Of a DNA stretch of 64,000 nucleotides, positions 10,128-25,335 are shown in pieces. The notes beneath the pieces are model-generated. The model saw only the letters and a program-made list of their open reading frames with translations. It had not been told where the DNA came from and did no database searches. The DNA is from Prunus persica (lineage: Eukaryota; Streptophyta; Magnoliopsida; Rosales; Rosaceae): NCBI RefSeq assembly GCF_000346465.2, contig NC_034012.1, positions 5,174,081 to 5,238,080 of the forward strand. Reading direction: 5' to 3'. Position 1 is the stretch's first letter. Every line of letters starts with the position of its first letter. Made by a program: the position numbers and the translations under genes.

Positions 10128-13100
10128 ATGGTGGGAATGATTATGACAAATGCTCAACTGGGCGTCTCCAATTTTCAAAGAAATGATATTTTCGTTGCGA
10201 ATTGTAGCTCAAAGCCAGGTCCTTTATCTGGGTTTTCGCTTTTTCGGAGACCCATCTTCTGTGTTGGCTTATATGAGAAGAATGTGAAGAAGAATCGGGG
10301 TTTTGGTATTAAAATTCCGAATCGAAGAACAGTTATTAGTGCTGTGTCGAAGGAAGGGTCTGATAACAGGTCGGTTGGTGGTGAAATTCTAGAGAAAGAG
10401 TTTGAATTTAAGCCATCATTTGATCAGTACTTGAAGGTTATGGGGACTGTTAGACTTAGAAGTGATAGAGATAAGCAGGACAGCTCAAAAGAGCAGAATC
10501 CAAAGCATAATTTGAGGAGTAGAGGTGTTTCCAGGAGTCTGGTGTCTGAGGGTAATGAAGAGCATGTAAAATTGGGGGAGTCTGAAGAGCATTCTAATCA
10601 AGAGAAGGCGTCAAAAGCTGCAAAGCAAAATGAGGCACTTGGAAATAGAAACGGAATTATGGGAAAAAGCAAAAGGCAAGGAGTTAAAGGATTTAAGGAT
10701 GAATATGATAGCAGACAGAGCAACAGGGATGAAAAGGAAAAGAAGAAGATAAGGGGAGAGGCAAGAGATGGAAGGTCAAAATATTCGGGTAGGCTAGAAC
10801 CAGAGTTGAACTTCAGAGGTAAAAGTACAATGGCACGAAATGTGAAAGATGACCTAAGAGTTTACAAGTCAACAGATAAATCCTTCGACAGAGGGAAAGT
10901 TGGTGTTAAAATTCAAGGTGGACTTGAGAGGAACCACATCAATGCTGAGAATGCCACTGATAGAGGTTTTTCTCGTAGAAGTGAGAAGTTAACTAAGAGT
11001 GGTAGGGATTTCCCCAAAAAAAATTATGACAATAGCATGGAGGTGGAAAGAGCTGCATTTAAGAATTTTGATGAATTCGGTGATATTATGGACAAGCCAC
11101 GAGTTTCACAAATGGAAATGGAGGAGAGGATCCAGAAGCTAGCAAAATGGTATGTACTCTATGTCTTTTTCCTTTTCTTATATTGGAAGTATTAATTTCT
11201 TGATCGATGGCATTAGCTTTACCTTGTTGATGACAATTTACTGCTACTCTTTTTCTTTTTTCAAACAAAGATGACATTCACTTCAATTGACCTAATGGTT
11301 TAGATGTTTTTATTATGTTCTTCTGTTCGGCTATATTAATATTACCAGTTTCTTTGGTATAGAGCAGCTTGCAAGTGAAGCTGAGTTTGGCTTTATTTAG
11401 CCATATGTATTATGTTACACAAGTTGTCTGTAGTTTCTTTCTTCATCAGTCCACTCAGTAAAAATAACTAAAGACTGTCGCCAGTCCGGAGTTTATGCAA
11501 CATGGAAGTCATGGATTCTACACTTTACTTCTGTACTTAATTCCTACATAAATTGTTTAAGGGGAAAATATACCCATTAACGAATCTGGGTTGCAGAATG
11601 GTCATTGTGAGTTGATACAGCATTCTTTCCTGTTAGAACTACTTAGGGAGGTCGTGCTTTGGCATCTTCATAAGCAATTTTGCTTGTCATGTCCTGGATT
11701 TTTCTCTATTTTCCTTTGTCTAATTTACCAAACTTAATATCTCATGTCAAGTGTTTTGTAGTTAGGGTTTCTCATTATCTCATTAATGTTTATTTTAACA
11801 GGCTGAATGGTGCAGACATTGACATGCCTGAGTGGATGTTTTCAAAGATGATGCGAAGTGCACAAATCAGATTCACAGATCATTCAATATTGAGAGTTAT
11901 CCAGCTATTGGGAAAACTAGGAAACTGGAGACGGGTGTTACAAGTCATTGAGTGGCTTCAAATGCGTGAGCGTTTCAAATCCCACAAGCTCAGGTATTCT
12001 TGCGTACAAAAAGATTAGAGCATTAAATATAAAGATTGGCATGCACTCCTGCTTAATAAAGTATGGAATTTTCATGAGCTTTAGACTCCCTTTCAACATT
12101 TCAACATTTAGATTCATTCTTCTGTGTCAATTTTTGCGGGCTTGAATTTTAGTGCTGCAACCCAGTTTCTTCAGGAGAAAAAAAAAAAGAAAAAAGCCAC
12201 AATTAGAGGATGGAACTTTAAGGACTAAATTCTAGGTATCACCAATACTATTTCTGAATCCTGTACAGATCATCTGTCATTTATGGTGACTTCTTTTTCA
12301 CTTAGTGCATGTCTTGGTAATATCTCCTAGGGATAATGGAATACTTCTTGAAGAATAATTCCATTGCATTATAATCTATGCTGCTTGGGATTGTACTTCT
12401 TGTAATGCAAGGTAGAAATCAAGTGGTGTGTGTATTTCTTGTTAGTTGTCATTAATCATTGTATTTGAGAGTAATTTGAAGCGTTTTCCCTTTTAAAATT
12501 CAGATACATATACACAACTGCACTTGATGTACTTGGAAAGGCAAGGAGACCTGTGGAGGCACTTAATGTATTTCATGCAATGCTGGTAATTCACCAAAAT
12601 TGGTTATTATCTACAGTATGCTTTTTGCTCATGAAAGACATTTATAGTAAAAGGGAGAAAGAGTACTTTCACCAACCAATATTATATTTACTTATTCTTT
12701 TCTCTCCAGCAAGAAATGTCCTCATATCCTGACTTGGTAGCTTATCATTCTATTGCCGTAACTCTTGGACAAGCGGGACATATGAGGGAACTTTTTGATG
12801 TGATTGATACTATGAGATCTCCTCCCAAGAAGAAGTTCAAAACAGGGGCACTTGGGAAGTGGGACCCTCGGTTGGAACCAGATATTGTTGTCTTCCATGC
12901 GGTAAGTAGTACTTGGTGATAATATATGTTCGGAAGATTACGATTTATAACTATTTCATTGCTTTGTGATTTCAGAACCCAAGTGACTATTAGTTGGCTG
13001 ACACATTCAAATCTTAAGTCTCTCTTCGAAGCCTTTTCTAGATTTGTGATCAGAATGATTGAATAGTTGTCATTTGTAGAATACTAAAATAATTTTTTTT

Positions 13101-15648
13101 GATGTGTTGGACATGTCAGGTTGTGACACTTGTGTCAACCAGTGTGCTGCACAGCCTACAATCAGTTGGACCCTTAAAATAGTTCCCGTTAAAGTTCTTA
13201 AACAGTACATAATTGTAGAGTTTTTGTGCACATTAGTTTAGAAACGCATACATGGTTTTTCCCATTCATTGCATCTTCACCCTTCGTATGACACCTATTA
13301 AGCTAAAAAGGATGTCTTTTAACTTCATCCTTTTTAATTTCATATTGCTAATAGAAGAGGTTCCTCTGAATGATTTAAATTCTTTGAAGAGCTTGGTAGT
13401 CGTAAAAATTAGTGCAGTTCTGTATACATTGGTATAATATTTTGTATGTATGTGCAGGTATTAAATGCTTGTGTCCAGCGCAAACAATGGGAAGGAGCAT
13501 TTTGGGTTTTGCAGCAGTTACAGCAACAAGGCCTACAGCCTGCGGCTACAACATATGGACTTGTCATGGAGGTATGAGTTACCTCTAGTTTCTTTCTTGT
13601 ACCAGGCTGCTAGATTACCCTGAATATCTATTTCGCGTTATGCACACCGGACAATGTTTTCACTGAATCAGGTGATGTTAGCATGTGGCAAGTACAACTT
13701 GGTTCACGAATTTTTCAAGAAAGTGCAGAAATCTTCTATACCAAATGCTTTAACTTTCAGAGGTATTCGATGGGATTTTTCAGGAGTACTGTCTTACTTT
13801 GTATTTTGTTATAGAGGGATAAATATTGATGGTTCCTTATGAATACAGTTATTGTGAACACTCTTTGGAGAGAAGGTAAAGTAGGTGAAGCTGTATTGGT
13901 TGTTCAGAACATGGAAAGACGAGGAATAGTAGGTTCTGCAGCTCTTTATTATGACTTTGCTCGATGTCTTTGTAGTGCTGGACGGTGCCAAGAAGCACTG
14001 ATGCAGGTAATTTGAAATGTGTCTGTTTCATTATATCAGTGAAAATTGGGTTATTGTTTTGCCTTCTTTTTTTTTCTTTTTTTTTGCCTTGGCACTTCAG
14101 CATGCATTATACTGATATGATGTTCCAAGAATTGATTTGCAACATGCTGCAAGGCTGATTTTTGTCAATCATAAAAGAATTCGAGTCCAATAAATGAGTC
14201 ATATAGTGATTTTACCTTTTCATGTTAATTTATCAATTAGCGAGGGAAAGGCCAGGAAGTCATCACCCTTCCCCCAACTACTGTAATATTATTCTTTTTT
14301 TTTTTTAATTCTAAAATTATACAGATCTGATGTAAAGGAGAAGATGCATGTTGTCCAGCATGTTGTATAAAGCCAATGCTATGATGTGCTGATAATTATT
14401 TTCCCTGTATTCTTAATATTTTGTGTATTTGTGTAAGTATGCTTACATTAATTGGATGTGGTTCAGCTATGACCTACCTGGTAGTATACATAATATGTTC
14501 TCATAATTGATCCATAGTTAACAGTTGGATCACTTATTGTGTCATTCTTTCTTGTAACAGATTGAGAAGATATGTAAGGTTGCAAATAAGCCTCTAGTAG
14601 TGACTTACACTGGTTTAATTCAAGCTTGTTTGGACGCTGGAAGCATTAAAAATGGGGCATATGTTTTCAAACAAATGGAGAACTTTTGCTCCCCAAATCT
14701 TGTTACTTGCAACACAATGCTGAAAGGTTATTTGGACCATGGGATGTTTGAAGAAGCAAAAGAGCTGTTCCTGAAGATGTTAGATAATGGGAATAATATC
14801 AGCAGCAAATCTGACTGTAAGGCTCGGGTGAAACCAGATAGCTACACGTTCAACACTTTGTTAGATGCCTGCATCACAGAAAAGAGGTGGGACGATTTCG
14901 AATTTGTTTACAAAATGATGCTACACCATGGGTATCACTTCAATGCTAAACGCCATCTTCGGATGATATTGGATGCTTGCGAAGCTGGAAAGGTATCATT
15001 TATTTTCTTAATATTTTCTCTTTCACCTCCTGGGATATGGCCAGCACTTGTTTCGAAATGTGTAGGAAGTGAATGTTTACATTAATATTATCATATATAA
15101 AACTTCTTGGGTGATGCATGGTTGTAGTTTTTGGGTTAACTTTTCTCTTTACCCCAATAACCCAGAATAAGGGATTTACAATTATAATTTATTCACAAAT
15201 GGGATCCATTCATGATTTTCAGGGTGAGCTACTGGACATAACTTGGACGCACTTGACGGAGGCAGGCCGGAGTCCACCTCCTCCTCTCATCAAGGAAAGG
15301 TTTTGCACAAAGCTAGAGAAAGATGACTATGCTGCTGCTCTCACCTGTATTACGGATCCAAATCTCAGTGAGCTGCAGACATTCTTCTCAAAGAATGCAT
15401 GGTTGAAGTTGTTCAAGGAAAATGCAGAAAAGTTTCAGAAAGACACTTTTGTACGGTTAGTTCATGAGGGTAGCATTCTTATCAACAGAACTGATAGGTC
15501 GAACCCTGTTTTTCAAAATCTTATGGCGGCTTGTGGAGAACTTGATAGAACCTGTTTAGTGGGAGTTGATTTTAAACAAAGTGAAACTGTATGTACAACT
15601 CATACTGAACCAGCTATGAATTCTTTGATGAATAGTATTCATATTTAA
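10128..15648 (+). CDS. DG1: Chloroplast pentatricopeptide repeat protein, DG1-like
   Basis: Nine exons: 10128-11149, 11802-11993, 12504-12585, 12710-12901, 13458-13571, 13672-13762, 13849-14006, 14561-14992, 15223-15648. They join to 902 residues. Residues 1-70 look like a chloroplast transit peptide (Ser/Arg/Phe-rich, few acids). A highly charged linker follows to about 340. PPR motifs run from about 370 to 760, including VTYTGLIQACLDAGSIKNGAY and YTFNTLLDACITEKRWDDF. The layout and the conserved block DMPEWMFSKMMRSA match DELAYED GREENING 1 (At5g67570), needed for chloroplast gene expression in young leaves. The first in-frame ATG is at 10128; the upstream frame is closed by a TAG near 10080. 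It converges on the L8 gene. Confidence 0.9.
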
Positions 15649-16461
15649 ATTAATCTTCTTTTTCGTTCTGATAAAAACGTTTCCTATCTTGTGAAGCAAT
15701 CCCAAGTTGCCGACCTATCACAGTAATAATATCCAGAATGTCCATTGCATGAAATCAAAATATAGGAATTGGAGATTTGAATGGAGGTATATGAAAAGAA
15801 GAATTTGAATTTGTCAACAAAGCTAAATTTGTCAACAATTTAGCATTATAATGTCATCTAAATCTATACATTTGGGCAAAGAACCCACTACACTTTAAAG
15901 CAAATGCTCCCTCAAGAAAGATCCTAGATTCGAGTCCTAGCATCCATGTAGTGTATATAAATTTAATATGCTATCACCTCTCTCAATAGAAATACATTTG
16001 GTCATTTGGAATTACTTACCCACATGAACCATAGAGACCTCAGGTCTACAATCAATCTAATACGACAATAACTTCAAATAAATTTCACGTTTTCTGTATG
16101 AACCTTGCTTGTTAACATATTCCATGGAACTAAACTGGCAACCTCACAACACACTCGTTGAGTTGGACCTAAACTGATACTATTTAGGTCAAAAGTATTC
16201 ATCTCACCAACTCTAAGATGTGAATTTGAGTAACGTTTTAAATTGTAATTATATAAAGCCTTGAAATTATTGAACACTTGGGCATAAAGGATCTACCAAA
16301 CAAAATTTCTGCCAAATGAACCCACCAGTGTCGGATAAAAACTAGTACATAAAGTAAACAGTACCAAAATATCAAATTCAGAAAAAGGAAAAATGGTAAT
16401 GTTGAGCACTCTTAAAAGATTTGGCGGTCCAAAAACAGAACATATAAATATAAAATTGGTC
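15649..16461. other. Convergent 3' flanks of the PPR and L8 genes
   Basis: About 800 bp separates the two stops. It is AT-rich and probably holds both 3' UTRs. A string at about 15925-15945 (cctagattcgagtcctag) resembles a tRNA-type box B and may be a SINE scrap. Nothing else is recognisable. Confidence 0.5.
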
Positions 16462-18260
<1,799 letters not shown>

Positions 18261-18540
18261 ATGATATGGATAAACAAACATATCATTCAAAAATAAAATA
18301 TATTTTCCGCTATTGTTTATTTTGATGTGAGATTTCTAACGTTAAGACTATAACATATATCCCTACATTTTGCAGTGAATGTCAGTTTTTACCTACCCTT
18401 TGTTGGGGAAAATAATTTTCCTGCGATGGTGGTGACAACTCCATCATTAAAGGATGCCACTCTTTCTCAAAATCTTTTGTTCTTTTCAAGATGTGACTCA
18501 CGAGGAGCGGCAATATTGGAGAAAGGGGAAAATTTTGTAT

Positions 18541-18680
18541 ACATTTGTTAGAAATTATTTATGTTATTTGTTAGTTGTTTTTTTTTGTATCAGGGTCAGT
18601 TATTTTGTACGTGTTATTTAAGCTGTGTTTCAGTCAATGAGAATTTACTTCAGTTCAACAAAAAGATTATCAACAACATT
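18541..18680. mobile_element. 130-bp solo LTR (copia/TRIM-like) with target duplication
   Basis: The insert runs from 18546 (TGTTAGAAATTA...) to 18675 (...AGATTATCAACA). It starts TG, ends CA, and is flanked on both sides by a perfect acatt (18541-18545 and 18676-18680). TGTTAG starts and CAACA ends are typical of Ty1/copia and TRIM long terminal repeats. A TATA-like tatttaag lies inside near 18625. At 130 bp it fits the TRIM class of very short LTRs or an internally deleted copia LTR. No primer-binding site or internal region follows, so it is a solo LTR left by recombination between two LTRs. Confidence 0.75.
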
Positions 18681-18873
18681 GGTTTCATGTGGCATTCACA
18701 TAATATATAGTAAGTGTGAAATAACTGTTTTATGAAACCGACATATTGTATATTGTTTCACTTGTTATTCACATAATATGATAACTGTGAGATAACTGTT
18801 TTATGAAACGAGCATCTTGTAACGTGTCATTCTCATAATATAGTAAGTGTGAGATAACCATTTTAATGAAACG
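18681..18873. repeat. Three diverged tandem copies of a ~63-bp unit
   Basis: The unit reads roughly cattcacataatatagtaagtgtgagataactgttttatgaaac. Copies end at about 18738, 18809 and 18872, each with a few substitutions and one small length change. The array begins exactly where the target duplication of the solo LTR ends. It has no coding potential. Confidence 0.75.
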
Positions 18874-20239
18874 GGTGTAAGCAAGTTTTTCTCCGAGAGA
18901 TGAGGCTTGTTGAAAACTTGAGATCAATGTGAATGTGGGATCTAATCTTTAGCCTGAGTCACCTCCCAAGCTAACCATGAAAATGAAAATGAGAGGGATA
19001 AAGAATGATATGGAAAAGGCCCCAACCCAACGACAAAGTGATCTTTTAACTTTGTAATTTGTATTCATAGCCGACCTGAGCCGAAGAAGAAAGAGCCTAA
19101 CTTGACTCAACTTTTGAGTGCCAGATGGCCTTCCTCTGTGGAAAAAGGTAGGCAGGCATCATCCATGCAGACAAAGTCTATGGGTCCAAAGAAAACTCAA
19201 TAATGCATACCAAATTTATGTTGACTATTGTACTAGCTAGTTGCCGAATTTATATAATTAATTTCAGTCTGCATTATATTCATTATTAGATGGATATATA
19301 CATTGACTTAAATCTCCTTAATTCTCACGCTTTATTATGAATTTAAATATTTAATCTATATCATTAAAAAAAAATATAATTAATCTCTAATGGGCTTTAA
19401 ATATATATTATATAATCTACTACAATAATAGCATAAATTAGATGATATGTATATTAATATTCACTCACAAAGTTGACATCAAAAGAAAAACAAAAAACCT
19501 CACAAACTTTTTCATAACCTTATAATTATACATTATTTTGGAAAACTAACAGATAAACTTACTTTTTTAAGTATCAATGGGCACCAACTCATTTAATTAA
19601 TGCCTATAATAGCAAAAAAAAAATTGTATGAAACGAAGATGATATTATTTTGTTATTCACAATCAATAATAGAATATCACATAAAAACGTTATCACACGT
19701 GACATATCGTGGTTGATCGAAAATAACAAAATAATGTTATTTTCTTTTCACACAAGTGACTCTCCTATAATAGGAAAGATACCGAAGATAAATATCTGTA
19801 AAACATTGGTGGCCCTAGCTGTCAGATCTTCTTTATATGGTTGTTTGTTTCGAATTCAACACCATGCCACGCTTTGAACTTCCAACTTCAGTCTTAGAAT
19901 TAAACCTAATAAAAGTACAATTTTCCATTTCATGCATTTTTTTAGTTTGTTCTAATTTCGAAATGGGTACATTTTCTTTGTTAATAAAGAAACAACATCC
20001 ACAAGCAAAGCAACAACTAGGAGATAATTCTTTGCCATGTATACAGGTAAACACTTTAGATCCTCATCAATCACGCCAAAATTTGTTAAAGTGCACTAAA
20101 CTAAGTCCAACCCTAGGGTCACTCATCATTGCATTAGGGGCTGCCTAACCAACTTGACATTTTCCAATTAGGGCAATGTATGTTGCATACAAAATATATA
20201 TCTATATATAGTTTTTTATTTTTTATTTTTAAACCAGTA

Positions 20240-20350
20240 AAGTGTTAGTTGAATTAACCCAGACCTTCGGTGTACTATTCCAAATAGTCCTGTGTTCGTA
20301 TTATTGAAATACAAGACATGAGCACTACCCGGATGATTTCATTTGATGAA
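20240..20350. repeat. SINE-like remnant
   Basis: The string ccaaatagtcctgtgttcgtatt resembles a degenerate tRNA-type box B context. It is related to ctaaatagtctttgggttcaaacc at about 23325. Two related, box-B-bearing, non-coding tracts in one intergenic region suggest old SINE copies. There is no clear box A or target duplication, so this is tentative. Confidence 0.25.
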
Positions 20351-21280
20351 TCCCATAATTGAAGACCTTAAAATATAATGTTACTCAATTGGCCTGCATG
20401 GTAGGTATATCATGGTCCATGTACTCCATGGAATGGAAGCAAAATGCACGGCTGTTATTTGTTCATGCAACAGCAGCCGCCCTGGTTAGGTTTTCCCCAG
20501 TACTAACCATACATTTATTTTTATGTCATTTCAACCGTAAAGCCGTCCTCATGAATTTGATTGAAAGTTAGATGAATCTCTCTCCACTCCACCCCCTTTC
20601 TCATTAGTTTAGACTTCTATTTTAGCATCCCATTTTGGACGGCTTGCTGCATGTCTTTCACAGCTTTTGACTCGTCATGCACGATGGCTTTGGCTTCGAC
20701 TGACTCAACTCTGGTTTTAATTCCTTTGGTTGTAGACGTGGAAAAGTGGTAAATCTTTGCTCATTGGTCTTTAGCTTTTTAATCTGACCTTTTGCTTATA
20801 TTACACATTTTAACTAATTAAAGTTTGTTCTATTCTTCTGATTAAAGAAAAAACAAACTTATAACATCTTTAATGACAAAACACTTATCTTATACTTAAA
20901 AAATTCATAATTAGAGATGGAGATTCAAAATAATTCTCTCTTGTTCAAAGTCACACGTACTCGACAATTCTATCTCAATAAAAGCACAATTCAACCCGAA
21001 AATTATACCATACGATCTACTAATTAATTGAATAGAGTCACCACTAATTAAGCCGGACTCACGGCCTCACACATTAGATATAAACTACTTCCTTACTATT
21101 TGATGGGTGTTCAAGTTTCCAAAATCAGGTCAATGAACGTTTGATAATATAGTCTTCTGTAATGTGATTAAAGTGACAACATATGAGATTTGCTTCACTT
21201 TGCGTTGGATTTCCATGCTGTTTACAGAGGGTTTTTACTTTTAAAACAATAAAGAAAAGAAAAAGGCCACATCCACATGC

Positions 21281-21332
21281 TCATGTGTGTGTATGTGTGT
21301 GTATACATATATATGGAGAGAGAGAGAGATTA
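21281..21332. repeat. Compound (TG)n/(TA)n/(GA)n microsatellite
   Basis: Short TG-, TA- and GA-rich runs in succession. There is no link to a gene start. Confidence 0.8.
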
Positions 21333-23284
21333 CATAATTTAAGTAATCACAAATTGAGATTAAGAATGATATGTAAATGTGAAGCAACCTTTTTCTGCAA
21401 ATGTGAAGCAATCTCGAATGTGATTAATAAGTAATTCCTAAGCCAACCTGAGCGGTGGATACAGAGTTTGCAGACCAGAAGTAAACATCAACTTCGGACC
21501 AAAATTATAAGGGCACCAAACAACATCACCAATAATATATATACCCCACAAAGCTGCTTTATATGGTACCAAAAGTTAATCTTTTTTTTTTTCTTTTTCC
21601 GTAATTAGATGAGCGAAACAATGTGATTAAGTATGATAAATACTGTCGGCAAGTTGCAGTAATCAAGCTCAGAGTGTGCTTCCATCATTCATTCATGGGG
21701 AGCGCCACATACAATATTTTGTAGCAACCCGTGAGAGATTATGGCCCACCATCATCACTCTGTGAATCTCTAGAGAGAGATACAGGGTTTGGTATGCCAG
21801 TTATAATTATAGAGAGGCAGGCAGGGTCACCTTTAAGGAATATTCAAAACAGAAGGCCCCAGAAATTAAAATTTCATGAATGATGTGTTTCAAAATGATA
21901 GGGTTGATATTTATGGGGGGTTTACTTTCTCTCAGGACATGCAAGGTTGAGGGAATTAATTCTACATATTTTTCTTCAGTTAATTACTATATATGAAGTA
22001 ATTAATTAATTAAGCTTAAGGGAATATTAAGGAATATAAAGATCTTCAATAATAAACACGACTATCGAGGCAAAACATGGAGTATTTGAATAAATTAAAA
22101 AAACTTATATGGAATGTATATGCAGGGAAGGGAAGTTGAGAGAGTACTTGATTTGATGATATTTTTTTCCAGTTCAAATACAAGTGTGACAGACATATAA
22201 AGTTGCACTCACTTACATTTCCACATGCTCGCATGTGCATCAGTGCTAACAAAATTCGTTCATATTTAAACTAATATTTTTGGTCTAATTCTTCATGTTG
22301 CAATTCTCATTTTCAAGTTTTGATGTGGTTCCGTCAAGCTTTATAATTCTGAATAAGATTAGTTATTCATTCTAATGTTGATTGCAGAAAGATGTATTTT
22401 TATTTTCATAAAAACTCGAGCGTTTAGAAACATAAAAGTTATCGTGTGTTACAAAATGACGGACAAAAATTCAAATGTCGTTCTAAACATCACTTCATCG
22501 ATCCTATCATCCTAGAGAGGACTCCACACACACAGGGTAATAGGCAACAATCAACTTTCTAAAACATCATAGGAAATGAGTACGGGTGATCATGGAGATG
22601 CTTGGCCAAACTTGGGCTTCATGTTGATTCTGGACGACAATGGTCAAATCGACCTGTAATAATAGATTCCAAAGTCCTTGACCTCATGAGAGAAAAAAAC
22701 CAATCATGTTGGTATAGGTAAGGGAACAATGAAAACTTACTTAGGTTAAATTCAAGTTGGTTCTTGTCGTGTTGTGATTAAACCTAAGATAATTTGTAAT
22801 TTTTATACGTAGTAATTATCAGCATAGTTTACCTCCCTTGTTATGCTCTTGAGGTTGTTTTGTCGCAATATATCATATAATACAATCCATTAATTACGTA
22901 ATTAATTCTTTAATTATATCAGTTGATCTCTAACATAATTGATACCTTATTTTGACGACACGTGGCCAAACAGATAGGAGATTCTGGTTATAGATTTATG
23001 AATTTTTGGCTTCTCAAGGCTGGTCCAAGGAGACGCATCCAAAGTTAATAAAGTGCAAAACCCTAGTTCCACATAAAATTATAGTAAAATTTCCACTACC
23101 AATTAATTAGATCATTTGAGTATGATCTTTTATATTTTTTTTCCCTAATGAGAGATAAAAATTCGAACTTCAGATTTCTTTTATCTTTTTTTGTCAAGAA
23201 TTTCAGATTTCTTTTCTCTTTTATCAAGAATTTCAGATTTCTTCCAATGTTAGGAATATTAATACTACTAAACTAGTAAATCAA

Positions 23285-23411
23285 TACCAATCATATGGAT
23301 TGGCCGTTTTTAGTGTGCTCCTAAATAGTCTTTGGGTTCAAACCCCAAACATACCCGTTGAGTGTAAGTTTTTTTCTCATTAATAAATTTTGGAAAAAAA
23401 AAAAGAGTAAA
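23285..23411. repeat. SINE-like remnant with box B and A-rich end
   Basis: It contains ttgggttcaaacccc, a good match to the RNA polymerase III box B, and ends in an A-run at about 23394-23405. The preceding part is too diverged to show a definite box A. The relation to the tract at 20240-20350 supports a repeat family. Confidence 0.3.
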
Positions 23412-24180
23412 TCAATAATTTGTCTTTTCACCCCGACAAAAGAAACACAATAATTGTGGTTACAGTATATCTCATAATAACATTCATTTTATTATTTTTC
23501 CTTTCTTTGGATAGTATTATTGATTGTTTTTGTTTTTACCAAAACAGAAAATTTGAGAAAAGTTATTAAAAAAAAAAAAAACCCAATAATCAAACTCTTG
23601 AAAAAAGAACAAAAAAATAATAATTAGAAGCTGTCTCAAGACATGGAGAAAACGGGTCCTACAAAGTGGTGGGTCCATAAGATTAGAAATAAATAAAAGG
23701 GAGACTTTGAAAAAGCCCAAAGGAGAGAGAAAATTTTTAAAAGAAGCAAAAATGGACAAAATTGCCCTTATTTATTTTTTGATTTCCTAAGAAATCCTTT
23801 ACATTTGCATGTCTTTGGTTTGAAAGTTGAGAGGTTATTCCGTCTTTTTTGAAAAAACTTTGGCTTTTTTCAAAAGTGAAAGTTTTTTTATGAGTAAAAC
23901 CTAAATTTACTTAAATATTAAAAAAGGAAAGGAGTGGCATGTTATTGGTGGGTGTGGAGAAACTCAACCCGCATTCGTCGCAAAAGAGACATTCATAGGA
24001 AAGCAGATGATTGGAAACGGAGAGATTAGATTCTGAACAAAACAATATTGTGAAGTGTTTTAATGTTCTTCTGTTTTGTTAATTGAAAGCGATTTAATTT
24101 AACAAAACTCTAAAAAAAATAAAGGAAAAATTGTAAATCTTTATTTATTTTTTTATTTATAGAAATTTCAAAGTCTAGGA

Positions 24181-25335
24181 TTTTCTTTGTGCTTTTCTTC
24201 TCTCTCTGTGCACAAACACAAATAGGAACGCAACAGCTCACAAACATGAACTCGCTGAGAAATCTCCGCCTATTAGAATTACAAGCCTCTCCTTTTCTTT
24301 CTCTCTCTCTTTATTTTCAAACGCCAAGGCCACCCACAACAACAACAACAACGATACCTCAGCTCGTGACCCTCTTCTCTTTTTCCTTTGCTCATTGTAC
24401 GTTTCCTCTCTCTCTCTCTCTCTCTCTCTCTTCGCTTCTCTCTCTCGTACGTTTTTAATTTTCCTTTTGCTTTTTTCTATTGGATTCATGCATCTCTGCC
24501 CTTAAATTTGTAAGCTTTTTGTTCTCATTGTCATGTTTTTGCATCTGGGTCCTTCTAGTTTTGGTTTCTATTTCTGTGCATCAGAGCCTATTAATGCTTT
24601 TGTTTGTTTGTTTGTTTGTTTGTTTTTTTTTTTGCTTCAGCCTTCAGGTACTTTTGTTTATAATAATAAGTAACTGTGATCATCACAGAGAAACTGGGTA
24701 CCTATTTGATTTTTCTACCCTTATTGAGTAAAATTTGTGGTGCTTATTGCCGGTGGGTCTATTTGGATCTCGAAATTTCGAGTTTTCACGGTGGGGTTTG
24801 TTCTGGGTCTCTCTACCTTATTGGGTTTGTTTTTTTTCAGCTATATCAGATTCCGGACAACGGTTTCACCTCTTGAAAATGGTCCTTTAAAGTTCGTCTT
24901 TTTCCTTTGGCAGACATGTTATGACAATCAAAAGATGTGCATGTGATTCCCGTATATATATTCCAAAAACTTATATGGGTGTGTTCTTTTGGGTCTGCTT
25001 GGATCTTGTAATTCGGAATTCGTCTCTTTCTTCTGTTTTGAAATTTGAAGATGACCGGTGAAATTTCCAGGGCTCCTATGTGTGTCTTTCTGTTCAGAAA
25101 TTTTTTCCCTTTGGGATTTGAACTTTTTCTCGTTTGATCCTTTTTCTAGAGAGGGCCCAGTTATGACCACTTTTGAGTTTTAATAAATTTTCCCATGAAT
25201 TTGAATTCCTTGCTGATTGTGTTTGGTTTGCACTGCAGTTCATTACACCAAAAGCATATTCAAGGATAGGTTATACTTGGTCATTGACATTGAGGCATTT
25301 GATTCCTGTTTATAAGCATTGAGGACATTCTCCAA
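24181..25335 (+). promoter_or_regulatory. 5' leader region of the UDP-arabinose epimerase gene
   Basis: A CT-rich tract (24404-24430) and a leader-like sequence suggest that transcription starts near 24200, with at least one leader intron before the coding ATG at 25336. An upstream reading frame, MNSLRNLRLLELQ..., runs from 24246 to 24458 (70 codons) and would be a uORF if the transcript starts upstream of it. The leader exon borders cannot be fixed without transcript data. Confidence 0.45.

Larger units (their letters stand above)
18261..24180. other. Gene-poor intergenic region, about 6 kb
   Basis: No reading frame here shows protein homology that I recognise, on either strand. It is AT-rich and contains a solo LTR and tandem repeat (18541-18873), short microsatellites near 21281-21332, and SINE-like scraps near 20240-20350 and 23285-23411. 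It probably holds distal regulatory sequence for L8 and the epimerase gene. A microRNA or other noncoding RNA cannot be excluded by eye; I saw no familiar plant microRNA sequence. Confidence 0.55.
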
